Below are positions 39,673 through 47,707 of a stretch of 64,000 bases of DNA, one piece after another (within the stretch, counting starts at the first letter, position 1; each line of letters begins with the position of its first letter). The position numbers were made by a program, and so were the translations under genes. The notes below the pieces were generated by a model that saw only the letters and a program-made list of their open reading frames with translations, was not told where the DNA came from and made no database searches. The stretch covers positions 4,836,001-4,900,000 of the forward strand of contig NZ_JALJWH010000001.1 in the NCBI RefSeq assembly GCF_024168825.1, read 5' to 3'. The stretch is from Paenarthrobacter sp. A20. GTDB taxonomy: Bacteria; Actinomycetota; Actinomycetes; Actinomycetales; Micrococcaceae.

Positions 39673-40623
39673 GTGAACAACCATCTACCTGCCAAGGTTT
39701 CCGACGTCTTTGACCCCTCACGCTGGCGCACCGTTTCCGGCTTTGATGACTTCAAGGACATGACCTACCACCGGCAGGTTGAGCGTTCCACAGATGGCAC
39801 TGCCAAAGACCTGCCGACGGTCCGGATCGCGTTCAACCGTCCCGAAGTCCGCAACGCTTTCCGCCCGGGCACCGTCGACGAGCTCTACCGCGCCATGGAC
39901 CACGCCCGCATGACCCCGGACGTCGCCACCGTGCTGCTCACGGGCAACGGGCCTTCCGAAAAGGACGGCGGGCACTCGTTCTGCTCCGGCGGGGACCAAC
40001 GGATCCGTGGCCGCGACGGTTACAGGTACGCAGAAGGTGACACCCAGGAGACCATCGACCCCGCCCGTGCCGGTCGCCTCCACATCCTGGAAGTCCAACG
40101 ACTCATGCGGACCATGCCCAAGGTGGTCATCGCCGTCGTCAATGGTTGGGCGGCAGGCGGCGGCCACTCACTCCACGTGGTCAGCGACCTCACCATCGCC
40201 TCCCGCGAGCACGGCAAGTTCAAGCAGACCGACGCCACAGTAGGAAGTTTCGACGCCGGATACGGCTCTGCGCTGCTGGCCCGCCAGATCGGGCAGAAAG
40301 CCGCGCGGGAGATCTTCTTCCTTGCCCGCGAGTATTCCGCCGATGACATGGTCCGGATGGGTGCCGTGAACGAGGCCGTTGACCACGAACGCCTTGAGGA
40401 AGTCGCCCTGGAGTACGCGGCGGACATCGCCCGCCAGTCACCCCAGGCCATCCGCATGCTCAAGTTCGCCTTCAACCTCGCCGACGACGGCCTGGCCGGG
40501 CAGCAAGTTTTCGCCGGCGAAGCCACCCGCCTGGCGTACATGACGGACGAGGCCGTAGAGGGCAAGGAAGCGTTCCTCCAGAAACGCGACCCCGACTGGT
40601 CCAACTTTCCCTACTACTTCTAG
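39673..40623 (+). CDS. menB: 1,4-dihydroxy-2-naphthoyl-CoA synthase
   Basis: A 316-residue crotonase-fold enzyme that closes the second ring of menaquinone by converting o-succinylbenzoyl-CoA to dihydroxynaphthoyl-CoA. MenB hallmarks: VRNAFRPGTVDELYRAMDHA, the oxyanion-hole segment SFCSGGDQRIRG and the acidic GSFDAGYGS (bearing the catalytic Asp). Length fits actinobacterial MenB. GTG start is supported by the leaderless -10. It is followed 7 nt later by menE. Confidence 0.95.
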   Translation: MNNHLPAKVSDVFDPSRWRTVSGFDDFKDMTYHRQVERSTDGTAKDLPTVRIAFNRPEVRNAFRPGTVDELYRAMDHARMTPDVATVLLTGNGPSEKDGGHSFCSGGDQRIRGRDGYRYAEGDTQETIDPARAGRLHILEVQRLMRTMPKVVIAVVNGWAAGGGHSLHVVSDLTIASREHGKFKQTDATVGSFDAGYGSALLARQIGQKAAREIFFLAREYSADDMVRMGAVNEAVDHERLEEVALEYAADIARQSPQAIRMLKFAFNLADDGLAGQQVFAGEATRLAYMTDEAVEGKEAFLQKRDPDWSNFPYYF

Positions 40624-40630
40624 GACCTCC

Positions 40631-41770
40631 GTGAACATCGATCCCGTACTGAAAGCCCTGATGGCAGCCCTCCACGGTGAGGGCCCCGCCGTCGAAATCG
40701 TCCAGGATGAAAACGGCGGGCCGCAGGCGGTTCCGGTGGAGACCGGCGTCGAAGATGCGGCCGTGGTGGTCCGCACGTCCGGTTCCACGGGGACGCCCAA
40801 GGCAACTGTCCTGACCATCGACGCCCTGGCAGCATCCTCCGTGTCCACCGCCATGGCCCTGCGCGGTGAGGGCCAGTGGTTGCTCGCGCTCCCGCTGCAG
40901 TATGTGGCAGGTGTGCAGGTCCTGGTCCGCTCGCTCTACGCCGGCACGCGTCCGTGGGTGATGGACCAGTCGAACGGCTTCACTCCGGAGGCCTTCACCG
41001 CTGCCGCTGAGGAGCTGACGGACAAGATCCGCTTCACGTCCCTGGTGCCCACGCAATTGCAACGGCTCCTGGACTCCCCCGCCCCGGAAACCCTGGCCGT
41101 GCTGCGCCGCTTCAACGCGATCCTGCTGGGCGGGGCGCCTGCCTCACCCGATCTCCTTGCGACCGCCCACGCAGAGGGACTCAAAGTGGTCACCACCTAC
41201 GGCTCGGCCGAGACCTGCGGCGGGTGCGTGTACGACGGTGAGCCGCTGGACGGCGTCGAGGTCCGCATCGGTGAGGGCGAGCTGGAAGGCCGCATCCTAC
41301 TGGGCGGCGACACCGTGGCCGCGGGGTACCTGGACGCGGCCCGTGCCTCGAAAGCGGCGTTCTTCGAGGAGGACGACGTCCGCTGGTACGTGACCGGGGA
41401 TCTGGGCCAGCTGTCCGACGACGGCAAACTCACCATCCTGGGCCGCGCCGACGACGTCATCATCACCGGCGGCGTGAAAGCCTCCGCCTCGTACATCCAA
41501 AGCAAGCTGGAAGAGCTCGACGGCGTCACTGCGGCTTTCGTGGCCGGCGTCCCCTCGCGCGAGTGGGGCCAAGCTGTGGCGGCATACGTCGCAGTGACGG
41601 ATCCCACCCCTGAAGGCATCAAAGGCTTCACCTCCCGACGCGAGGCCGCACTGGGTGTTTTGGCCCCTAAGACGGTGCTCGCGGACAAGGAATTGCTGAT
41701 GCTGCCGAACGGCAAACCGGACAGGCTGGCCATGATTGACCAGCTTTCCAAGCTGCATCAGGGACAATAG
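40631..41770 (+). CDS. menE: o-Succinylbenzoate-CoA ligase
   Basis: A 379-residue adenylate-forming enzyme producing o-succinylbenzoyl-CoA, the substrate of MenB. Motifs: VVRTSGSTGTPKATVLT (about 55-71), TYGSAETCGG and the C-terminal GRADDVIITGGVKASAS with the catalytic Lys region LMLPNGKPDR. It is shorter than general acyl-CoA ligases, as usual for actinobacterial MenE. GTG start 7 nt after menB; menA follows 52 nt downstream. Confidence 0.93.
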   Translation: MNIDPVLKALMAALHGEGPAVEIVQDENGGPQAVPVETGVEDAAVVVRTSGSTGTPKATVLTIDALAASSVSTAMALRGEGQWLLALPLQYVAGVQVLVRSLYAGTRPWVMDQSNGFTPEAFTAAAEELTDKIRFTSLVPTQLQRLLDSPAPETLAVLRRFNAILLGGAPASPDLLATAHAEGLKVVTTYGSAETCGGCVYDGEPLDGVEVRIGEGELEGRILLGGDTVAAGYLDAARASKAAFFEEDDVRWYVTGDLGQLSDDGKLTILGRADDVIITGGVKASASYIQSKLEELDGVTAAFVAGVPSREWGQAVAAYVAVTDPTPEGIKGFTSRREAALGVLAPKTVLADKELLMLPNGKPDRLAMIDQLSKLHQGQ

Positions 41771-41822
41771 ACACGTTCTTCCCCCGCTAAAGATCAACCG
41801 CGAAACACACGAGGTACTACAC

Positions 41823-42704
41823 GTGGCGACAGCTGCACAATGGATTCAAGGAGCCCGGCTCCGCACACTGCCCGCGGCCATCGCGCCCGTCCTGATCGGT
41901 TCGGCAGCGGCGTACGAACTCCAGGCGTTCCGGTTGCCGAACGCGATCCTGGCGGCTCTCGTTGCGCTCCTGCTCCAAATCGGCGTGAACTACGCCAACG
42001 ATTACTCGGACGGCATCCGCGGCACCGATGAAGACCGCGTGGGTCCCCTGCGCCTGGTCGGTTCCGGCGCTGCGCTGCCGGAGCAGGTGAAGTGGGCGGC
42101 GTTCGGGCTGTTCGGCGCCGCGATGATCTGCGGCCTGATCCTGGTGATCATCACCCAGACGTGGTGGCTGATCCTGGTCGGTATCGGTTGCGTCCTGGCA
42201 GCCTGGGGCTACACCGGCGGCAAGAATCCTTACGGCTACATGGGCCTCGGAGACGTCTTTGTCTTCGTGTTCTTCGGGCTCGTCGCCACTCTGGGCACCA
42301 CCTACACACAGGCTGGCCAAGTAAGCCTGGCCGCGGTGATTGGCGCCATTGGCACGGGACTCATCGCCTGTGCACTGTTGATGGCCAACAACGTCAGGGA
42401 TATCCCCACGGACACTGCTGCGGGCAAGCGGACGTTGGCAGTGCGTCTCGGCGACAGGCACGCGCGTGAAAGCTATGTGCTGATGTTGGCCGTCGCCATC
42501 CTGCTGGTGATAGTGCTGGCGCCCACCAAACCGTGGATGCTGATCGTGCTGCTGCTGATCCCCGCCTGCCTGATGCCGGCGTGGCTGATGGTCAACGGCA
42601 AGAAGCGCAAGAGCCTCATTCCGGTGCTCAAGCAGACCGGCCTGATCAACCTTGGGTACAGCCTGCTGTTCTCACTGGGCCTGGTCCTGAGCCACGGCTT
42701 CTAA
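41823..42704 (+). CDS. menA: 1,4-dihydroxy-2-naphthoate polyprenyltransferase
   Basis: A 293-residue UbiA-family membrane enzyme that attaches the polyprenyl side chain to dihydroxynaphthoate. The two Asp-rich motifs that bind Mg-diphosphate are NDYSDGIRGTD (about 59-69) and NNVRDIPTDTAAGKRTLAVR (about 189-208). About eight membrane helices. GTG 41823 follows GAGGT at good spacing; homology begins here. Its stop codon is the first base pair of the large hairpin 42704-42764. Confidence 0.94.
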   Translation: MATAAQWIQGARLRTLPAAIAPVLIGSAAAYELQAFRLPNAILAALVALLLQIGVNYANDYSDGIRGTDEDRVGPLRLVGSGAALPEQVKWAAFGLFGAAMICGLILVIITQTWWLILVGIGCVLAAWGYTGGKNPYGYMGLGDVFVFVFFGLVATLGTTYTQAGQVSLAAVIGAIGTGLIACALLMANNVRDIPTDTAAGKRTLAVRLGDRHARESYVLMLAVAILLVIVLAPTKPWMLIVLLLIPACLMPAWLMVNGKKRKSLIPVLKQTGLINLGYSLLFSLGLVLSHGF

Positions 42705-42764
42705 GTTTTTGTACAGCTAACGCCCTCAAGAAGGCTTCTTGGGGGCGTTAGCTGTACAAAAACT
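42704..42764. terminator. Bidirectional terminator, 29-bp stem
   Basis: A 61-nt palindrome with a 3-nt loop (42733-42735). All 29 pairs match except one G-U. The arms end in runs of A and T (AGTTTTT / AAAAACT), so each strand gives a hairpin with a U-rich tail region. It starts in the menA stop codon and ends 1 nt before the stop of the convergent DUF4229 gene. Confidence 0.9.
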
Positions 42765-42765
42765 C

Positions 42766-43077
42766 CTAGACGGAACCCGGGCGCTTGTCGTTATTGACTG
42801 CGATGTCCGGGTTCTGCTCCACCAAGCCGTCCTCCGCGGCGGCGTCTTCAACCTCGCCGGCGGTGCGGATGGGCTTGGCCCGCCCGGAGAAACGTTCGCG
42901 CATTGCGGCAGTGGCGGCGTCGCGCTGTTTCTGGAAGAAGAGGTAGCTGATGGCGAAAGCGATCAGCCCGGCGAAGATCACCGCCAGGATCCAACCGACC
43001 CCTAAAAAGGCGAAGAGCACGAACAACGGCACGAACAGCGCCAGACGGATGAGGGAATACTTCAGGAAAGCCACCAT
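42766..43077 (-). CDS. DUF4229 family small membrane protein
   Basis: A 103-residue protein with two membrane helices (about 6-24 and 28-46) after MVAFLKYSLIRLALF, then a basic, disordered cytosolic tail with FSGRAKPIR. The arrangement matches DUF4229 of actinobacteria, function unknown, often beside menaquinone or cytochrome genes. No Shine-Dalgarno sequence. TAAACT lies 3 nt before the ATG but exactly 6 nt before the next codon (GTG at 43074), which may be the true start. Confidence 0.85.
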   Translation of the reverse strand: MVAFLKYSLIRLALFVPLFVLFAFLGVGWILAVIFAGLIAFAISYLFFQKQRDAATAAMRERFSGRAKPIRTAGEVEDAAAEDGLVEQNPDIAVNNDKRPGSV

Positions 43078-43080
43078 CCA

Positions 43081-43086
43081 AGTTTA
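43081..43086 (-). promoter_or_regulatory. -10 hexamer TAAACT, leaderless type
   Basis: TAAACT on the minus strand, 6 nt before the in-frame GTG at 43074. Confidence 0.4.
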
Positions 43087-43149
43087 GCCGCGATGGTTGC
43101 ACTCTGATCACGGCAGGGATCGGGCGCCCAGCGGAGGGCTTCCGGCGAC

Positions 43150-43155
43150 TAGACT
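43150..43155 (+). promoter_or_regulatory. -10 hexamer TAGACT, leaderless type
   Basis: TAGACT ends 6 nt before the ATG at 43162. Confidence 0.55.
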
Positions 43156-43161
43156 TGGTGC

Positions 43162-43602
43162 ATGCTCCGCGTTGTAGGCGTCGTCGTCGTCCTTGTCATC
43201 TTCGTCTATGCCCTGGTGGATGTCATCCGCACGGACGGCCACCAGACGCGCGGTATTTCCAAACCCGCCTGGATCATCGTCATGATCGTCCTGCCGCTGC
43301 TCGGCGCGGTGCTCTGGTTCATCTTCGGCCGGCCCTACGGCAAGCCGACCGCAAAGCCCGTCCGCCGTCAGCCCACCGCCCCGGATGATGACCCCGAATT
43401 TCTCCGGAACCTGGAAACCCGCCGCCGCAACCAGGCCGAAGATGATCGCCTGAAGAAGCTCAAGGCCGACCTCGAAGCCAAGGAACGCAAGCTCGGCGAC
43501 AAGCCCTCCGATGGCTCCGGTGAGGCAACAGGCAACGGTTTCAAACCCGGCGATGCCAAGCGCAGCGAGCCGGATCCCCATGATACCGACGAGCTGAAGT
43601 AG
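43162..43602 (+). CDS. PLDc_N domain membrane protein
   Basis: A 146-residue protein with two N-terminal helices: LRVVGVVVVLVIFVYALVDV and PAWIIVMIVLPLLGAVLWFI, ending FGRPYGKP. This is the phospholipase D-nuclease N-terminal (PLDc_N) two-helix module, here without the catalytic domain. The tail is charged and coiled-coil-like (QAEDDRLKKLKADLEAKERK). Function unknown. Leaderless start. Confidence 0.85.
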   Translation: MLRVVGVVVVLVIFVYALVDVIRTDGHQTRGISKPAWIIVMIVLPLLGAVLWFIFGRPYGKPTAKPVRRQPTAPDDDPEFLRNLETRRRNQAEDDRLKKLKADLEAKERKLGDKPSDGSGEATGNGFKPGDAKRSEPDPHDTDELK

Positions 43603-43608
43603 GCAAAC

Positions 43609-44235
43609 ATGGCCCAGCAAGCTGATGGTTCACGGCAGTCACCTTCCACCTCACCATCAGCCAGCGGGCCAACGGCATCCCCGGCGCCGCCGCCGCGTCC
43701 CGGCATTTCCTTGTCCACACCGCCGCCCATTGCCGCGGTCATCAAGCCTCCAGGCCCCGCACGCGCCTCCCGGTCATTGTGGCTGGCAAGTTTCGTGGCC
43801 GGCATCGCCGTGGTGGTCACCGGCTTCCTCGGCCGTGACGCACAGTTTGACCGCCTGAAAAGCGTCATCGAGGGCATGGTTCCCGACGGCGACGCGCAGG
43901 CTGTCGAGGGGGCCACCGCCGTCGTATTTCTCGGAAGCCTCGCCATGATCGCCCTGGTGGTGGCCATGGAAGCGGTCCTGCTTGCCGTTCTCTTCAGACG
44001 CCGTATCTGGGCCCGTTGGACGCTGGCGCCCCTGGTCCTCCTGCACGCCGTGGTCACGGTGATCACCGCCGACTTTGTGGTGGCTCCCGGAGCTGACGGT
44101 GCCTTGACCACAGCCCTGTTGGCGGCCCAATTCATCCTTGCCGCTGCAGGCCTGATCCTGCTGTTTTTCCCGTCAACCACCACGTGGCTTCTGAGCGAAC
44201 GGGTCAGCGAACGGGTCAGCGAACGGCGGGCATAG
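43609..44235 (+). CDS. Hypothetical membrane protein with Pro-rich N-terminus
   Basis: A 208-residue protein. Residues 1-50 are Pro/Ser-rich and disordered; four membrane helices follow (about 56-74, 100-124, 136-154 and 163-182). The last residues are the repeat SERVSERVSERR. Family not recognised. It starts 7 nt after the PLDc_N gene, so it is probably co-transcribed. Its last 20 nt overlap the 3' end of the convergent IniC-like gene. Confidence 0.75.
   Translation: MAQQADGSRQSPSTSPSASGPTASPAPPPRPGISLSTPPPIAAVIKPPGPARASRSLWLASFVAGIAVVVTGFLGRDAQFDRLKSVIEGMVPDGDAQAVEGATAVVFLGSLAMIALVVAMEAVLLAVLFRRRIWARWTLAPLVLLHAVVTVITADFVVAPGADGALTTALLAAQFILAAAGLILLFFPSTTTWLLSERVSERVSERRA
44194..44229 (+). 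repeat. Three 12-bp coding repeats
   Basis: AGCGAACGGGTC occurs at 44194 and 44206, and a variant at 44218, encoding SERV-SERV-SERR. The repeats lie where two convergent genes overlap. Confidence 0.85.
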
Positions 44236-45691
44236 AGGCCAGCATTCCCTCGCAGCTGCGCAGGACAACACGGCACGCGTCCAGCGCGCGGGGCTCGGTC
44301 AGCGGATTCTCCGCGATCAGCCGCCAACGGTTCAATCCGTCACGGGCGGCCCCGCTGATGTGCTCGGGGTCCGTTCCCGGATCCAGGCCCAACCTCAGGG
44401 CGGGCATGCTCCCTCGTCCACCCACCAGGCGCTCGGCTTCGGCTTCCAGTTCCTTGTCCAATCCAACGCCATCGGTGCGCAAGGCTGCCAGGAGCTTCAA
44501 CTCCCGGAACTCGTGGGCTCCCGTCATAAGCCTCTCCAACCCGGCTTCCAGCGGTGCTATACGGTCCTTGGGCGAGCAGCGCAGCAATGATTCCAAACCG
44601 ACGACGGCGGCACGGGCCTTAAGTGCTTCGGCGCGCGTCTGGAAAAGATGGCCGATGGTGTCGAGCAATTGGCCAAGGCCGCTGCGGCGGGCAAGCTCGT
44701 GGGCCAACTCCGTAGGGTCCGTGGTTCCGCCCCGGATCAGGGCAACGCCCAAGCGGATTCCGAACAGGCCGAACCTGTGCACCAAGGAAGCTTTCATGGC
44801 CTGATCGAGTCCCTGCGGATCCTCCCTGCGGATGAAACGGTCCGCGGACAGCATCATCCGTTCCCGTTGGCCTTTGTCCATCTGTGCCAACAGTTTCATG
44901 GCGTCAACATCCCCTTGCCGCATGGTCCGTGAGCTTTGTGCCAGCAATCCGGCCACGGGAACAACACCCAGGGCGAGGGGTTTGAGACTTTGGTCCCGGC
45001 TGTATCTCTCCGCGATGACTGCTGCGGAGATCAGGGAGTCGATCCTCCCGGCGCCGATCTCATCGGCCCGGGACAGTACTGCCAAGGCATTGACGGTACC
45101 GGACTGCCCGGCGGCTGTGTCCTTGAAGGATTCGAGGAACCGGACGTCGGAGGCGTGCAGGTGCCGCATGAGGTAGATGACGGCATCGGCCGACGCTGGG
45201 GTGTCTTCCGGCAACAGGAATGCCGTGGACCTTCCGGAAACGTCCTGCGACAAGGAAGCTATGCCCGGTGTGTCTATCAGCGTGAGGTGACGCAGGCTGG
45301 CTGATGGCCAGTCCACCACCAAACGCTCTATGTCTTCGGCCGGGACATCACCCAGGGAGAAGACCAGGCGGCCGTCCTCTCGGGTTACCGGAAGGGTTCG
45401 GGGTTTTCCCCTGAACGGGTAGAGCGTGATTTTCGGAGTGTGTCCGAACCGGTACCACGTGACCACCTTGGTGCACTCACCGGCGTCGGTCGGCGCTATT
45501 TCTTCGCCAATGATCGCGTTGAGCAGCGTTGACTTCCCGGCCTTGACCATCCCGGCAACTGCTATGCGCAACGGCCCTTCCAGCCTGTTTTCAAGCTCAT
45601 CCACCACCGCGAGCGCAGCTGCGTCCTCGTGGAAGACTTCCCGTGCCAGCCGTAGCAGCTCCGCGGCTCCGGCGATGCCAGTTTCCATCAT
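44216..45691 (-). CDS. Dynamin-like GTPase, IniC-type
   Basis: A 491-residue large GTPase. P-loop GMVKAGKSTLLNAI (about 47-60), switch Thr in DAGECTKVVT, G3 DTPGIASL and G4-like SRADEI. The C-terminal half is helical, as in dynamin stalks, with few hydrophobic segments. ATG 45691 overlaps the stop of the IniA-like gene by 4 nt. In Mycobacterium, IniC follows IniA in the isoniazid-inducible iniBAC operon and both are bacterial dynamins thought to act on membranes under envelope stress. Here the order on the strand is the same (IniB, IniA, IniC). Confidence 0.88.
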   Translation of the reverse strand: MMETGIAGAAELLRLAREVFHEDAAALAVVDELENRLEGPLRIAVAGMVKAGKSTLLNAIIGEEIAPTDAGECTKVVTWYRFGHTPKITLYPFRGKPRTLPVTREDGRLVFSLGDVPAEDIERLVVDWPSASLRHLTLIDTPGIASLSQDVSGRSTAFLLPEDTPASADAVIYLMRHLHASDVRFLESFKDTAAGQSGTVNALAVLSRADEIGAGRIDSLISAAVIAERYSRDQSLKPLALGVVPVAGLLAQSSRTMRQGDVDAMKLLAQMDKGQRERMMLSADRFIRREDPQGLDQAMKASLVHRFGLFGIRLGVALIRGGTTDPTELAHELARRSGLGQLLDTIGHLFQTRAEALKARAAVVGLESLLRCSPKDRIAPLEAGLERLMTGAHEFRELKLLAALRTDGVGLDKELEAEAERLVGGRGSMPALRLGLDPGTDPEHISGAARDGLNRWRLIAENPLTEPRALDACRVVLRSCEGMLASMPAVR

Positions 45692-47577
45692 CCGGCCGGG
45701 ACCGCCGATGTGGCGGGATTGGGTTGGTTCTCCGCGGATGGGACTTCCTGCAACAGTTGCGCGTCCTTCGCCAAGGTGTCCACGGCCTTGAGTTGGTTCC
45801 GTATCTCTTTGATTCTCAGGTCCCGCTCCACGGCATAGACAGCCGCCGCTTTCTGGGCGGCCGCCACAGATTCCGCCAGGGAACGGTGGTGCTCTTCGGC
45901 AATTTCCGTGAAGTGGTCCCGGGTGGCCCGCTGGACCAGCCGCAGCCTGTCCTTGAGTTGCTTTCCTACTTGGAACACCACATCGTCCACGTGCTTCCTG
46001 ACGAGGATCTTGGCCTCCGACTGCCTTTGCTTGAGCCGGGCTGCTTTGTCCTCCCGGAAGGCTTTCCGTCCCAGCAGGAGACCGGCCCCAACGGAGAGAG
46101 GATTGATGAGGGCCATTCCAAAGATGCCTGTCAGGAGGCCAAACATGAGGACCCCGCCGTAGGATCCCCGCATGCCGATCAGCACTTTCTGCAGGGGTCC
46201 AAGCCGCCCGCTTTCCATCTCCTGGATGTCGGCTACAGGATCCAGCACGCCGCCGGTGTCGGCAACCTTCAGCGCCGGCAGTGCCACCTCCTCCTCGGAA
46301 AAGTGGTCCGCCACCTGTGTGGCCAGCCATTGGGCACGTTCACTGGTCCACACGAATGTGTCCGACACCGCAGCAGCGGTACTCTGTTCCAGCCATTGGG
46401 TGAACTGCTCCCACGCAGGCCCGGGATCGCCGTTGTCAATGGCCAGTTCCGCTTCGCGTTGAATGCGGCGCAACCTGTCCTTCAGGTCATACTCCATGTC
46501 TGCGATGAGGTCCCCGATCCCATCGTTGAGCGTTATCTGCCAGCGGGCCGACCGTTTACGCAGTGCGTCGGCGTCCTCCTTGGCCGCGGTGAGGCCGGCG
46601 ATCATTTGCGGAGTACCTTCAGGGTTCTCCAAGGCACCAAGCTCCGCCTGCAGCGCAAGCCTCAGGTTCTCCGTAACGGTCAATAGGTCATGGCCAACTG
46701 ACCTCCGCTGAATTCTGGCAGCCTCCCCCACAATGTTGTTCCGCAGGTGTGTGATCAGCGCGGGAAATCCCGATTCGGCGTTCAGTTCCGTGTCCTGGAG
46801 CCGCGCTGCCTGGAGGCGAAGCTCTGAGGAAACCGGAAACAGGGGAATGTCCGGCCCCACGTCCGCGAGGTGCCTCTGGTCCAGGTCCGCAATCTGCCGC
46901 CAACTCGGATAGAGGTCTGTCTTGGACAACACGCACACAACGTTTGGACTGATACGCATGGCTTGCCGCAGGAAGCGCATCTCTGGTTCGGTGTATTCCT
47001 GGGAAGCGTCGGAGACGAAAACCATGGCATGGGCCGAGGGCAAGGCAGTCAACGTGGTCAGAGTGTGCGTTGACCCCAGGCCACCGACGCCCGGCGAATC
47101 CACTACGGTCAGGCCGCCGGCCAGCAATTTCCTCGGCAGTGAAACTTCGGCCGCCACGATCTTCTTTGCATTGCCCGGGTTGCCCTTCTCCGAGACGTAT
47201 TCAGCAAGGTGGTCCAGCTGAACGGGTTGCCGTTCCAGCCTGCTTTCAGAGCCGGCGTTCTCTCCTTCGGGGGTTCCGTTTGATGTGCCCGGCTCCGGGC
47301 CGGGAACCAGGACAACGGCCGACGCCGGATCCCCCTGCCGTATGACCGTTGGCACTGTGGTGGCAATGTCGTCGTCGACGGGGCACACGGGCGCATTGAC
47401 CAACGCGTTGATGAGTTGACTCTTGCCTTGTTTGAACTCGCCAACCACAATGACGCGGACGCTCGGATCCTCCAGGCGGTTCCGGGTGTTCTCCAAGCGT
47501 CGACGCAGATCGTTCCGGTCCCCCACGAGCGCCATGCCCTGCTCCACCAACGTGGTCATGCGTGCTGTTTCCGCCAC
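45688..47577 (-). CDS. Dynamin-like GTPase, IniA-type
   Basis: A 629-residue GTPase: P-loop VVGEFKQGKSQLINAL (about 45-60), switch Thr in DDDIATTVPT, G3 VVDSPGVGG, G4 VLSKTDL. A hydrophobic hairpin (GGVLMFGLLTGIFGMALINP, then LSVGAGLLLG, about 505-535) lies within a helical C-terminal half, consistent with membrane insertion as in bacterial dynamins. GTG 47577 follows AAAGGA; the frame is open further upstream. About 130 nt separate it from the IniB-like gene upstream. Confidence 0.9.
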   Translation of the reverse strand: MAETARMTTLVEQGMALVGDRNDLRRRLENTRNRLEDPSVRVIVVGEFKQGKSQLINALVNAPVCPVDDDIATTVPTVIRQGDPASAVVLVPGPEPGTSNGTPEGENAGSESRLERQPVQLDHLAEYVSEKGNPGNAKKIVAAEVSLPRKLLAGGLTVVDSPGVGGLGSTHTLTTLTALPSAHAMVFVSDASQEYTEPEMRFLRQAMRISPNVVCVLSKTDLYPSWRQIADLDQRHLADVGPDIPLFPVSSELRLQAARLQDTELNAESGFPALITHLRNNIVGEAARIQRRSVGHDLLTVTENLRLALQAELGALENPEGTPQMIAGLTAAKEDADALRKRSARWQITLNDGIGDLIADMEYDLKDRLRRIQREAELAIDNGDPGPAWEQFTQWLEQSTAAAVSDTFVWTSERAQWLATQVADHFSEEEVALPALKVADTGGVLDPVADIQEMESGRLGPLQKVLIGMRGSYGGVLMFGLLTGIFGMALINPLSVGAGLLLGRKAFREDKAARLKQRQSEAKILVRKHVDDVVFQVGKQLKDRLRLVQRATRDHFTEIAEEHHRSLAESVAAAQKAAAVYAVERDLRIKEIRNQLKAVDTLAKDAQLLQEVPSAENQPNPATSAVPAG

Positions 47578-47707
47578 AGTCTGTCCTTTGCTCGGCTGGC
47601 CTCGTCGGGGCCACGAAGTGCCCGGCAGGCGACCATCCGCCTGCCGGGCACTGCTGGGGGGCACTTCACGTCGCAGCTATCGCTGCTCCGTTTGGAGCTC
47701 TTGGGTG

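Noticed and set aside
44216..46330. IniC-like gene extended upstream
   Set aside because: The extension lies antisense-free but inside the IniA-like coding region in another frame; ATG 45691 with a 4-nt overlap is the normal operon start.
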